From positions 310,001 through 374,000 of the forward strand of contig NZ_JANQLX010000017.1 in assembly GCF_028280385.1 (NCBI RefSeq): a stretch of DNA of 64,000 nt, written 5' to 3'. The stretch comes from Allomuricauda sp. GTDB lineage: Bacteria; Bacteroidota; Bacteroidia; Flavobacteriales; Flavobacteriaceae. The position numbers were made by a program, and so were the translations under genes. The notes beneath the pieces were generated by a model that searched no databases, was not told where the DNA came from, and saw only the letters and a program-made list of their open reading frames with translations. Shown piece by piece: positions 17,099-25,049 of this stretch (the stretch's first letter is position 1; every line of letters begins with the position of its first letter).

Positions 17099-17743
17099 TC
17101 AAACTTTGGATTCCTCCAAGCTTTCAACTTGTTTTTTTAGTTCCGTCAGCGACCTATAAATCAAGTTTCTTGCCGCCCTTACACTGGAAAATCCCATTAC
17201 CTCCCTGATCTGTGAATAAGACAGTCCGTTGTAATAGAGGTAATAAATGGCTTCCCGTTGTCTACGGGTCAGTTTGTTCAAGGAATCTTGGATCATTTTG
17301 ATTTGATCGGACTTAAACCGCCGATTGATCAAAACACTTTCATGGGATGGGGTCAAATGAAACGCATTGGGAGCCATAGAAAAATTCAAGGTCATGTTTT
17401 TTTTCCTTCGTTTCTGTTCCGTAATGATGTTGTTTCTGTAGCATTTGATCAAAAATGCCTTCGCTGAAACCACTTTATGCAATTTTCCCCGCTTTTCCCT
17501 GATCTTGATGAAGGTTTCCTGTAAGGTATCCTTTAGCAGTTCAGTGTCGCCGGAAAACTGCCGCCCCAAATTGTAAAGCATGTGGAAGTAGTGATTATAG
17601 ATTTTTACAAATGCTGCCTCGCTTCCATCGCAAAACAACTTCCATTCCCTGGCGGAATCAAAATCGTAAAGGCTAGACCGATCTTCAGAATCGCCCTTTA
17701 TTTCATGGACCTGGAGGTCCGTGTTTAAGTTAGGTGATGACAT
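17099..17743 (-). CDS. ECF RNA polymerase sigma factor (FecI-like)
   Basis: A 214-residue sigma-70 family protein of the extracytoplasmic-function group. Region 2 is seen at residues ~40-105 (FVKIYNHYFHMLYNLG, TLQETFIKIREKRG) and region 4 at ~150-205 (LNKLTRRQREAIYYLYYNGLSYSQIREVMG). It heads the unit sigma-FecR-SusC-SusD and is expected to start transcription of susC/susD when the STN domain of SusC reports ligand binding through FecR. It has a ~35-residue N-terminal extension rich in charged residues before region 2, slightly longer than usual. The pairing is clear from gene order; the promoter it recognises was not identified. Confidence 0.93.
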   Translation of the reverse strand: MSSPNLNTDLQVHEIKGDSEDRSSLYDFDSAREWKLFCDGSEAAFVKIYNHYFHMLYNLGRQFSGDTELLKDTLQETFIKIREKRGKLHKVVSAKAFLIKCYRNNIITEQKRRKKNMTLNFSMAPNAFHLTPSHESVLINRRFKSDQIKMIQDSLNKLTRRQREAIYYLYYNGLSYSQIREVMGFSSVRAARNLIYRSLTELKKQVESLEESKV

Positions 17744-17820
17744 GTTAGTTTAGTTAGGTGTCAGTAGTTATTGGCCACTTACCTTGTAAGATAACCATAA
17801 TTTTTTATCCTTTTTCTATT

Positions 17821-19296
17821 TCATACCTTATTTACATAAGTTGAATTCACTTCTGGAACCTGCGCCTTGGTCCACTCCTTGAAACTATTCAGGTCACTTA
17901 AAAGCTCCCCTAATTTTTCAGGTTGCTCCCCTGCCAGGTTCATTTTTTCCTGTATATCGTTCTTTAAATTGTATAACTCCAAACTGTTGTCCTCATAAAA
18001 CTGAACCAGCTTCCAATCTCCTTTTCTAAGCGCACAACCTGGCGTCCAGCCACTGCCATGGTAATGGGGAAAATCCCAAAAAAGGACGTCGTGTACCTGT
18101 CCTTTGGGATTGTCCCATAATTGCCCCAGATTCTTTCCATCCACGTGTTGTTCTGGTCGTGATTCCAATTGCAGTTCATGTAATATGGTCGGATAGAGGT
18201 CCATACTGGCCACGGCCGCATCGATGGTCATTCCTTTGTGGCTCCCCGGCTTTTTAATGATTAGGGGAACGCGTATCCCCCCCTCATAGGCCCAACCTTT
18301 TCCGGCCCTGAGTGGGACAACGCTGGTGGGGGCCGCCCAGTTGTCCGTTTCCAAAGTGGATAGTCCTCCATTGTCCGAAGTAAATACCACTAAGGTGTTA
18401 TCGGAAAGCTCCAATTCCTCAAGTTTGTCCAACACCCTGCCTACATTTTCATCCATGGCGTAGACCATGGAAGCATATTCCGCATTGTTTTGGTGCTGCA
18501 TGGTATATCCATGCCCGTCCTGAATAATCTCGGCTACCGTATCCTTCAACATTTTACGTTTATCCTGGAATTTTTTCAAATGACGGTGACTGGCCTGAAT
18601 AGGAGTATGCACCGTGTAAAATGACAGGTAGAGCAAAAAAGGGGTTTCTCTGTTGGCCTCCATGAATTTTATGGATTCATCAACCAATCTATCCGTTAAG
18701 TACTCCCCTTCCGGACCATCGGAAAGTTTTGGGTTTTTATAGGGCGAGTAATATCCTCCAGGGGGTTGACCCTTGTGATGTCCACCCATGTTAATTTCAA
18801 AACCTTGATCCTCCGGAAAAAAACCTTCATCGCCCAAATGCCATTTCCCGGCAAAAAAGGTTCGATAACCATTTTCCGCCAAGGCTTCAGCCAAGGTAGT
18901 TTCCTCCAAAGGCAATTGGTGTAAGTCCTTTGGGCCAAGCAAACTACGGTCTTTTGGGTCCTTGCCCGGAATCCAGTCCGTGATTCCAACCCTGGTTGGG
19001 TGCTTACCGGTCAATAGCGCAGCCCGCGTGGGGGAACAAACGGGGCTTGCGGCATAGGCATTGATAAACACAGCACTTTTTGATGCCAACCTATCTATAT
19101 TGGGTGTCTCATGAAAGCTGCTTCCATAGCACCCCAAATCTTTCCAACCTAAATCATCCACCAAAATAAAAACCACATTGGTAGGTTTGCTCTGAGTCTC
19201 CTTGTTGGAATTGCAGGCAAAAAGAAATAGGGCAATACCAAGCACCACGAAGAGCTGCCGCAATAGAGTGCTTATATTTTCAAGTATTCCTTTCAT
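17821..19296 (-). CDS. Type I sulfatase lipoprotein
   Basis: A 491-residue formylglycine-dependent sulfatase. The signature CSPTRAALLTGKHPTRVGI starts at Cys87, the residue expected to be converted to formylglycine. Metal-binding residues appear early (NVVFILVDDLGWKDLGCYG) and in the later VVFTSDNGG. The N terminus carries a membrane segment ending in FLFACNSN, a likely lipobox, so the enzyme should be anchored in the periplasm or on the surface. It would remove sulfate esters from a sugar. It follows the endonuclease/phosphatase-fold gene by 6 bp and lies behind the LacI operator at 20310. Laminarin carries no sulfate, so it points to a second, sulfated substrate. No anaerobic maturase gene is in the window. 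Confidence 0.93.
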   Translation of the reverse strand: MKGILENISTLLRQLFVVLGIALFLFACNSNKETQSKPTNVVFILVDDLGWKDLGCYGSSFHETPNIDRLASKSAVFINAYAASPVCSPTRAALLTGKHPTRVGITDWIPGKDPKDRSLLGPKDLHQLPLEETTLAEALAENGYRTFFAGKWHLGDEGFFPEDQGFEINMGGHHKGQPPGGYYSPYKNPKLSDGPEGEYLTDRLVDESIKFMEANRETPFLLYLSFYTVHTPIQASHRHLKKFQDKRKMLKDTVAEIIQDGHGYTMQHQNNAEYASMVYAMDENVGRVLDKLEELELSDNTLVVFTSDNGGLSTLETDNWAAPTSVVPLRAGKGWAYEGGIRVPLIIKKPGSHKGMTIDAAVASMDLYPTILHELQLESRPEQHVDGKNLGQLWDNPKGQVHDVLFWDFPHYHGSGWTPGCALRKGDWKLVQFYEDNSLELYNLKNDIQEKMNLAGEQPEKLGELLSDLNSFKEWTKAQVPEVNSTYVNKV

Positions 19297-19302
19297 AAAT
19301 GA

Positions 19303-20094
19303 TCAATCCAACAGTTCCAAGGTCACCAAATACGCACAATGGTCGGACGCATAGGTATCCACAATGATTTCCTTGCTCACCACCCTCCACCTATGTTTGG
19401 GATAAAACATGATATAGTCAATTTTTGCTTTTGGATCGTGCGATGGTGCAGTGGGTTCCGGATGGTCCCTATCATAGGTGGGTGTCCAGAACTCTTCCAA
19501 AATATTGATCGTTTTACTCCCTGGTCTTGCATTTAGATCCCCCGCCAAAATGGTTGGGTATTGGTTTTTGGTAAATACTTCATTTAGTGCTTTGGCCTGA
19601 AGTTCCCTTCCGGCCGGTCCCTCATGGGCAAAATGCGTTCCCACAAAGGCAATTGTATCTTTGGATGGCAACTCCACCACCACTTCCAAAGCTGTCCTAG
19701 GTTCCTGCCCCCCAACATTGGGAAGTGGTACATTCCTGGTGGTCAAAAATGAAAATTTTGACAACACTCCTTCGCCATATTCGCCTCCATCGTAGTACAT
19801 GGCCCTGGCAAAAATTGGAATCATCTTTGTGCGCCAGCCCAATTCCGTTGCCAAATCCACTTTTCTGGAACGGTTTACCTTATAGTCAACTTCTTGCAGT
19901 GCTACCAAATCCGGGTCTATATCACGGATTACCTTGGCCACAACTTCAAAATTTAGATCTCCTTTGGTTGTCCTTCCGCCAAACACATTGAAGGAAAGTA
20001 CTTTAATCGTTTTTGAGGGATTGTCCTTTGTCTGTGCCGACACCGGTATGACCATCAAAAATGTTAACAGGGTCCAAAGGATTCTACATCCCAT
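19303..20094 (-). CDS. Secreted endonuclease/exonuclease/phosphatase-fold protein
   Basis: A 263-residue EEP-superfamily metal-dependent hydrolase with a cleavable signal peptide (ILWTLLTFLMVIPVSAQT). Family motifs can be followed in order: KVLSFNVFGG, DLVALQEVDYK (metal-binding Glu), FVGTHFAHEG, ILAGDLNARPGS (catalytic Asp/Asn) and the final SDHCAYLVTLELL (catalytic Asp-His). The set looks complete for phosphodiester or phosphomonoester cleavage. Possible substrates include nucleic acids, phospholipid headgroups or phosphorylated sugars; sequence alone does not choose. It is the first gene of a two-gene unit with the sulfatase, so removal of charged groups from a glycan by both enzymes is a reasonable inference. 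The start is ATG, with a 216-bp leader after the operator at 20310. Confidence 0.88.
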   Translation of the reverse strand: MGCRILWTLLTFLMVIPVSAQTKDNPSKTIKVLSFNVFGGRTTKGDLNFEVVAKVIRDIDPDLVALQEVDYKVNRSRKVDLATELGWRTKMIPIFARAMYYDGGEYGEGVLSKFSFLTTRNVPLPNVGGQEPRTALEVVVELPSKDTIAFVGTHFAHEGPAGRELQAKALNEVFTKNQYPTILAGDLNARPGSKTINILEEFWTPTYDRDHPEPTAPSHDPKAKIDYIMFYPKHRWRVVSKEIIVDTYASDHCAYLVTLELLD

Positions 20095-20309
20095 ATTATT
20101 TTATTTGAAATTAAAATTTAATTAATCGTTAAAAGAAGACGGAAATAATTAGACCGAAGGCATTTATGAATATATCAACAACATTTCTGGAGCCATGGCA
20201 TTGCAATGGTTTTGATCTATTCTTGCCGCAATTACGTTTCTTTTGTTTGGTTGTTTTCGTGTTATTTTGGTATGCAACAATGACATTCAATGCGCAATAT
20301 ACTAAAAAA

Positions 20310-20325
20310 TGTGTACGTTAACACA
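20310..20325. promoter_or_regulatory. LacI-type operator upstream of endonuclease-sulfatase unit
   Basis: TGTGTACGTTAACACA is identical to the reverse complement of the 16-mer at 1479-1494. Outer arms TGTGT/ACACA are perfect. Unlike the other two loci there is only one copy here. It lies 216 bp upstream of the start of the minus-strand endonuclease gene, and no other promoter-proximal gene is near, so it most likely regulates that unit. Confidence 0.7.
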
Positions 20326-20426
20326 AAATGCATTTTAAACAGAATCAACTCCATACATTGTTTTCCGGCACATACCTTTGCCGATGGCCCTTTTATTTAA
20401 AAACCAACACTGGATTCCATGGAAAC

Positions 20427-20458
20427 CAAAAAAAGCAAGCCAGCATACCGCCGACTTG
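20427..20458 (-). terminator. Rho-independent terminator after cytoplasmic GH17 gene
   Basis: Read on the minus strand: a 10-bp stem GCAAGTCGGC / GCTGGCTTGC (two G-T wobbles), a 5-nt loop, and then seven T. It lies 57 nt after the GH17 stop and closes the long beta-glucan operon. Confidence 0.8.
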
Positions 20459-20514
20459 CCTTACCTATTCAATTGGAAAACTTCCCTCTGTTACAATTCA
20501 AAGGGTTTATTGTT

Positions 20515-21399
20515 CTAGAACTTTAGTTTTTCATCCTTGTCCCAAAGCCCCCAGTAGGCGCCTACATCGCCCTCTGCCCCCACTTTCCAGGACTCGTCAA
20601 AAGACGAGAAATAGAATATTTCTATGTCCTCTTCCATGGACCACTTTTGGGTATTCATAAAGTATTTCATGAAATTTTCAAAAGATGGGAATGCTCCTTC
20701 CAGATTGGTCCCCTGGCTTGGCCAGCCGGTTTCTGAAATGATGACCTTTTTTCCGTTGCCCGCCCGTAATGCACGATGGTACATGTCTTTCATATACAAA
20801 AGGGAATAGTCCAAATCACACCCCTCCCAAAACGGATAGCAATTGGCCAAAATAACATCACAGGCCTCCGTTATCCTGGGATGATCTGTGAATTCGTAAT
20901 AGGCATCCACGTACCCAACGGTAGTATCTGGAATCGCATCTTTCACCAAATAAATGAAATCCAACAATTCCTCTTCCGTTAAATCGCCGCGATACATTAC
21001 CTCGTTGCCCACCGCCGCGATGTCCACATAGCCTTGGTTGGCCAAATCGATAAGTCCGGCAACTTCCTTTTCGTTGATTTCCGGATCGTTCCCAAGCCAG
21101 GCACCAACCATGGTCTTTATACCATATTCCTTGGCAATTCTAGGAATTGCTTCGTTTCCATCGGTACAGGAAAAAGACCTGATCCATTTGGTATAGGGTT
21201 GGATAATTTTCATACGACGATGAATCTGCTCTTCCGTGATCTGGTCCCCGGGTTGCTGATTTTCCATATATGGGCTGAAACAAAGACCGTGCATGCCTTC
21301 GTCAAGCACCTCCCTGCAAAGTTTTTTTAATTCTTTCGCACTTTTCCCTGCATAGTCCAGGGAAGCTAGATTAAGAAATCGTTCTGCTTTATATGACAT
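20515..21399 (-). CDS. Cytoplasmic GH17-family beta-1,3-glucan hydrolase
   Basis: A 294-residue TIM-barrel enzyme of the GH17 family. The acid/base candidate is Glu133 in AAVGNEVMYRG; the nucleophile candidate is Glu223 in VIISETGWPSQG, a classic GH17 block. There is no signal peptide, so it should work in the cytoplasm on imported beta-1,3-gluco-oligosaccharides. It is shorter than plant GH17 enzymes, as is usual for bacterial ones. It is the last gene of the operon, behind a GPH transporter. Whether it acts as endo-glucanase, exo-glucosidase or transglycosylase cannot be read from sequence. Together with the lipoprotein GH17 at 26595 it makes a pair with different locations. Confidence 0.9.
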   Translation of the reverse strand: MSYKAERFLNLASLDYAGKSAKELKKLCREVLDEGMHGLCFSPYMENQQPGDQITEEQIHRRMKIIQPYTKWIRSFSCTDGNEAIPRIAKEYGIKTMVGAWLGNDPEINEKEVAGLIDLANQGYVDIAAVGNEVMYRGDLTEEELLDFIYLVKDAIPDTTVGYVDAYYEFTDHPRITEACDVILANCYPFWEGCDLDYSLLYMKDMYHRALRAGNGKKVIISETGWPSQGTNLEGAFPSFENFMKYFMNTQKWSMEEDIEIFYFSSFDESWKVGAEGDVGAYWGLWDKDEKLKF

Positions 21400-21456
21400 A
21401 GTTGTTCCTAAATTTTATCTCAATTCAAATCAAATTTTATCGGTATCCTCCATATT

Positions 21457-22881
21457 TTAAGTGGAGGCTGTTCTTCGTTTTTCCAATTCGGCCCTAATGG
21501 CATTGGCGCGTTCCTCATCCACATTATAATTGCGCATGATCAACATGGCTCCTATTGTTCCCAGCATAGGGAAGAAACAAAAGAAAGCGTGAAGCCCATC
21601 TACAGCTCCTTGCTGCTCCAATGTGGGCAAATCCGGATTAAAGCCAACAATTCCTATGATGACACCACTCAATCCACCTGCAATGGCAAATCCCACTTTG
21701 ACCATCCACCAGTAAATGGCCCCAAAAATTCCTTCTCTTTGCTTTCCTGTATTCATTTCGTCAATGTCAATAACATCTGCTGTCATGGACATCATGATCG
21801 TGAACAGACTTCCTATTCCGAAGGAGAACAAGGGCAATGCGATAATGTAAAGCCAGGGTTTCCCCGGAACAAATAGGAAATACAGCATGATGTAACCCAC
21901 AACCGACAGCGATTGGCACAACATAAACGCGTTCTTTTTGCCAATTTTTTTTGACATCCAGGTCACTGTGGGAATCACAATAAACGTTGTACCCAAAGCT
22001 CCCAAGCATCCAAACAGGGCCACCCACATACCGGTAGCCCCCGCATCCCCATTGAACAATTTGTATACAATCACAAAATATGTCAACGCAGCAACGGTGT
22101 TAAAGGCATTGAAAATCAAGAAGGTGGCACCACACAGTTTTCTAAACTCACTGATCTTAAAGGCTTCCTTGAAACTGTAGCCAATTTTTTTAAGACTACC
22201 CCCAATATTGGCCAAGTTAAGTGGCTCATAGTCTTCTTTCAGGGTAGATTTACTTTTGATAAACACCGCTGGAACAATGGCACAGAGGGCGCATGGGATG
22301 GCCACCCAAATGGCAAGTTCCCTGACCGCTATATCTGAGGATGGAAACCAGTCCTTATCATCCATAATGACCCAAAACCAAGGTGCGATGACCCAGGCCC
22401 ACTGACCGATCCATTGGGCAATGGCCATAATATTGGTTCGTTCATGGAAATCATCGCTCATTTCATAACCCATGGCCACATAGGGCACGCTAAACAGGGT
22501 CAATCCAAGATAAAATACGATGGACCAGATAAAAAAGTACCAAAAATTGTACTGCAAGGTATTTTCAGCGTAAAGCTGCCACATAAAAATAAACGCAATG
22601 CCCATGAGAATGCCGCCCGCCAAAACGTATTGCTTTCGCCTACCCCATTTGGATTTGGTATTGTCCGAAATATACCCCATAACAGGGTCGGTAATGGCAT
22701 CAAAAATCCTGGGAAAAAAATAGAGCAAGGACCACAGCCACCCGCTGAAACCCAAGGATTGTACCAGGACCACCATGAATATCCCAAGAATGGCCGGAAA
22801 CATTTGGTTCGCAAACATCCCTATTCCAAAGGCCACCTTTTGATCTAACGGCACACTACTATTTCTCGCGGAACGCATCAT
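21457..22881 (-). CDS. GPH-family MFS sugar:cation symporter
   Basis: A 474-residue polytopic membrane protein of about 12 segments. It has the family signature of the glycoside-pentoside-hexuronide symporters: FPRIFDAITDPVMGYISDNTKSKWGRRKQYV after the second membrane segment, and later FSFGIGSLFTIMMSMTADVIDIDEMNTGKQREG. It would import a small glycoside or oligosaccharide with Na+ or H+. It resembles the GPH protein at 23609 over its full length (both share the D-A-I-T-D-P motif and the M-S-M-T-A-D-V motif), so the two likely arose by duplication. It lies between a small membrane protein and the cytoplasmic GH17, suggesting beta-gluco-oligosaccharide transport across the inner membrane. Confidence 0.9.
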   Translation of the reverse strand: MMRSARNSSVPLDQKVAFGIGMFANQMFPAILGIFMVVLVQSLGFSGWLWSLLYFFPRIFDAITDPVMGYISDNTKSKWGRRKQYVLAGGILMGIAFIFMWQLYAENTLQYNFWYFFIWSIVFYLGLTLFSVPYVAMGYEMSDDFHERTNIMAIAQWIGQWAWVIAPWFWVIMDDKDWFPSSDIAVRELAIWVAIPCALCAIVPAVFIKSKSTLKEDYEPLNLANIGGSLKKIGYSFKEAFKISEFRKLCGATFLIFNAFNTVAALTYFVIVYKLFNGDAGATGMWVALFGCLGALGTTFIVIPTVTWMSKKIGKKNAFMLCQSLSVVGYIMLYFLFVPGKPWLYIIALPLFSFGIGSLFTIMMSMTADVIDIDEMNTGKQREGIFGAIYWWMVKVGFAIAGGLSGVIIGIVGFNPDLPTLEQQGAVDGLHAFFCFFPMLGTIGAMLIMRNYNVDEERANAIRAELEKRRTAST

Positions 22882-22942
22882 AAATGGGTAGTCAAATCCA
22901 GTTTAATTTCTATTTAATTTGATGTTCGAAATTGACATGTTC

Positions 22943-23578
22943 TTAAAATACCCCCCTACAGTTCTTTTTGGTATAAATAACCAGGCGCTCCACTTCCTTG
23001 GCTCCTTGTGGCATTTCTGCCAACTGCAATCCAGGATAATCATCAGCTTCCTTCCACTTGGCAATGGTTGAGCTAAAAAATACCGAGGCCGCGGCATCTG
23101 CTTCGTAAATAATTAGGTCGTAGGCTTCACCTTTGTCGCCTCCAAAACGGGTAACCACCTGCCATTCGCCGTCTCTTTTGTATGAAGTGTTGGTGTGATC
23201 GGATTGTGGATAATATCTGTCATCCGTTGGCCTAATAACCACCCAGATATCCTTTTCGTGGCCTTCTGGATACACTCCCATGGTCAATATGCGGCAATCA
23301 ACGGAATCCTTCTCTATAGGTGAAACCACCTTGACCACATCAACAGGTCCGCTGATCTTTAATTTATTTCCTATGGAAACCTGTTCCATCTGGGTGTTGT
23401 AGTTGACCAATTCAGACGAATAGCTTCCGTACATGATCATCAGTACGCCTATAATGCCTAGGGCTATTACCAGCTTACTGCCGAGAAATCCTTTATCTGA
23501 GCTTCCTTTTCTATTGCCCAAAATGGCAAGCAAAACAAGCACAATTCCTATGGATATGATTATAATTTTTGTTGACAT
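22943..23578 (-). CDS. Small membrane-anchored protein of unknown function
   Basis: I do not recognise a family. The 211-residue protein starts with two membrane segments (IIIISIGIVLVLLAILGN and VIALGIIGVLMIMYGSY). A soluble domain of ~150 residues follows, with beta-rich stretches such as KLKISGPVDVVKVVSPIEKD, IWVVIRPTDDRYYPQSD and YDLIIYEADAAASVFF. The topology would place the soluble domain in the cytoplasm if the N terminus is inside. It sits between two GPH symporters, 30 bp after one and 61 bp before the next, so it is probably an accessory or sensing partner of one of them. No catalytic motif is visible. Confidence 0.6.
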   Translation of the reverse strand: MSTKIIIISIGIVLVLLAILGNRKGSSDKGFLGSKLVIALGIIGVLMIMYGSYSSELVNYNTQMEQVSIGNKLKISGPVDVVKVVSPIEKDSVDCRILTMGVYPEGHEKDIWVVIRPTDDRYYPQSDHTNTSYKRDGEWQVVTRFGGDKGEAYDLIIYEADAAASVFFSSTIAKWKEADDYPGLQLAEMPQGAKEVERLVIYTKKNCRGVF

Positions 23579-23608
23579 CTTACTTTATTTTCGGTTGTTA
23601 CACATTCC

Positions 23609-25039
23609 TTACAGCACCCCTCTTCTTGCTTCCAGCTGCTCTTTGATTTCTTTTGCCCTTGCTTCGGACAAACTATACTTCCACATTACCCATATGGCCA
23701 AGCCAGCGGTGACCACAGGAATGATGATATCGGCAATTCTCAATTTGGTCAAGGTTTCCACCGTCTGCGTTGCCGCATTCCCATCAAAACCAATCATTTT
23801 TAGCACTAGACCGCCCAGCACCAAAGCCAAACCTTGTCCTAGCTTTACCACCCACCAGTACAATGCGCCAAAAGTACCTTCCTTCCGGGGCATCCCATTC
23901 ACCAATTCATCCAAATCGCAAACGTCGGCCGTCATACTCATCATCAGGGTAAACAGACTCCCTAAACCAAATGACATTAAAGGTATTGGAATAAAAGATA
24001 GCCAGATATTATCAGGTGTAAATGCCCACCATTTCATTAGGTACCCCACTATGGACAGTGCAGTAGAAATAATAAAAGCTTTCTTTTTTCCCCATTTTGT
24101 GGCCATGGCCGATACAATGGGTATCACCAAAAACGCGGACACGAGGGCGCCAATGGAACTGAACCATGCAGGCCATGTTGAGGTAGCCTCATAACTTCCA
24201 TTAAAAATGTAAAAAACAAAAATGAAGAAACTGAAGGAAGCTACAATCTGATATCCATTGAAAACCAAGAACGTAGCACCACATAGTTTCATAAACGGTT
24301 TGTTCTTAACAGCTTCTTTGATGCTCCCAAACAGGTCCTTAAGATTGCTAAATATAGTGGTCAGGGTCAATCGCTTTCTGTTGACCATGTTGGCAGAATC
24401 CATTCCCCTACAAAAGAAAGCGGGCAAAAGACCCAACAACAGACATGCGGCACCTACGTACAGAGCCATCGTCCGAACTCCTTCAGCTTGGTTGCTAAAA
24501 ATTTCGGGGTCGGCAATGATCACCCAAAACCAAGGTACGATCACCCATGCCAACAAACCCACGGTTTGTGAAAAGGCCATTAAACGGGTTCGCTCATTGT
24601 AATCGGACGTCATTTCATAGCCCAACCCCACCAAAGGAGTGGCAAACATGGTATTGCCGATAAGAAACACCATGGACATGATCAGGAAGTACCAAAAATT
24701 ATAGTTGGCGGAATTGGTTTCATCCAGTTGCCACAGCAGTACAAATGTGATGGCACTAATAATCCCCCCAACAAAAATGTAGGGTCTACGTCTCCCCCAT
24801 TTTGAACTGGTGTTGTCCGAAATGAACCCCATGATCGGGTCCGTGATCGCATCAAAAAAGCGGGGCAGCCCCCCTAGCAATCCCGCCAAAAATGGATCCA
24901 TTCCAAAGGCAGTCAATAAGAAGAACATAAAGAACCCCAAGGCTCCCGGATAAAGGTTCAAAACCAAATGTCCTGCTCCAAAAGCCGCTTTCTGCCCCAA
25001 GGGGACTCTGTCTACTTTAATGGTTTTTACTTTTGACAT
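23609..25039 (-). CDS. GPH-family MFS sugar:cation symporter (second copy)
   Basis: A ~476-residue, 12-segment transporter with LPRFFDAITDPIMGFISDNTSSKWGRRRPYI and FGLGSLFTLMMSMTADVCDLDELVNG, the hallmarks of the GPH family. The track ORF is extended at the N terminus by codons that overlap the GH30 gene; ATG at 25039 (SKVKTIKVDRVPLGQKAAFG) matches the family start and leaves a 10-bp gap after GH30. It is a paralogue of the transporter at 21457. Two such symporters in one operon may handle oligosaccharides of different length or linkage, for example beta-1,3 chains and beta-1,6 branches. This division is inference. Confidence 0.9.
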   Translation of the reverse strand: MSKVKTIKVDRVPLGQKAAFGAGHLVLNLYPGALGFFMFFLLTAFGMDPFLAGLLGGLPRFFDAITDPIMGFISDNTSSKWGRRRPYIFVGGIISAITFVLLWQLDETNSANYNFWYFLIMSMVFLIGNTMFATPLVGLGYEMTSDYNERTRLMAFSQTVGLLAWVIVPWFWVIIADPEIFSNQAEGVRTMALYVGAACLLLGLLPAFFCRGMDSANMVNRKRLTLTTIFSNLKDLFGSIKEAVKNKPFMKLCGATFLVFNGYQIVASFSFFIFVFYIFNGSYEATSTWPAWFSSIGALVSAFLVIPIVSAMATKWGKKKAFIISTALSIVGYLMKWWAFTPDNIWLSFIPIPLMSFGLGSLFTLMMSMTADVCDLDELVNGMPRKEGTFGALYWWVVKLGQGLALVLGGLVLKMIGFDGNAATQTVETLTKLRIADIIIPVVTAGLAIWVMWKYSLSEARAKEIKEQLEARRGVL

Positions 25040-25049
25040 AATAGTTGTT

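Larger units (their letters stand above)
20095..20514. other. Intergenic region between GH17 gene and endonuclease-sulfatase unit
   Basis: This 420-bp gap has no credible gene; the plus-strand ORF at 20328-20660 runs across a terminator and into the GH17 gene and is a shadow. It holds a terminator for the GH17 operon (20427-20458), the LacI operator (20310-20325), and an AT-rich leader of about 215 bp before the endonuclease gene. I saw no clear Bacteroidota TAnnTTTG promoter box. Confidence 0.7.

Noticed and set aside
20328-20660. Plus-strand ORF in the intergenic region before GH17
   Set aside because: Runs through a good minus-strand terminator and the GH17 coding sequence; Cys/Pro-rich random-looking translation.
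23433-24194. Plus-strand ORF of 253 codons opposite the GPH transporter
   Set aside because: Composition and full overlap with a recognised membrane protein gene mark it as a shadow.
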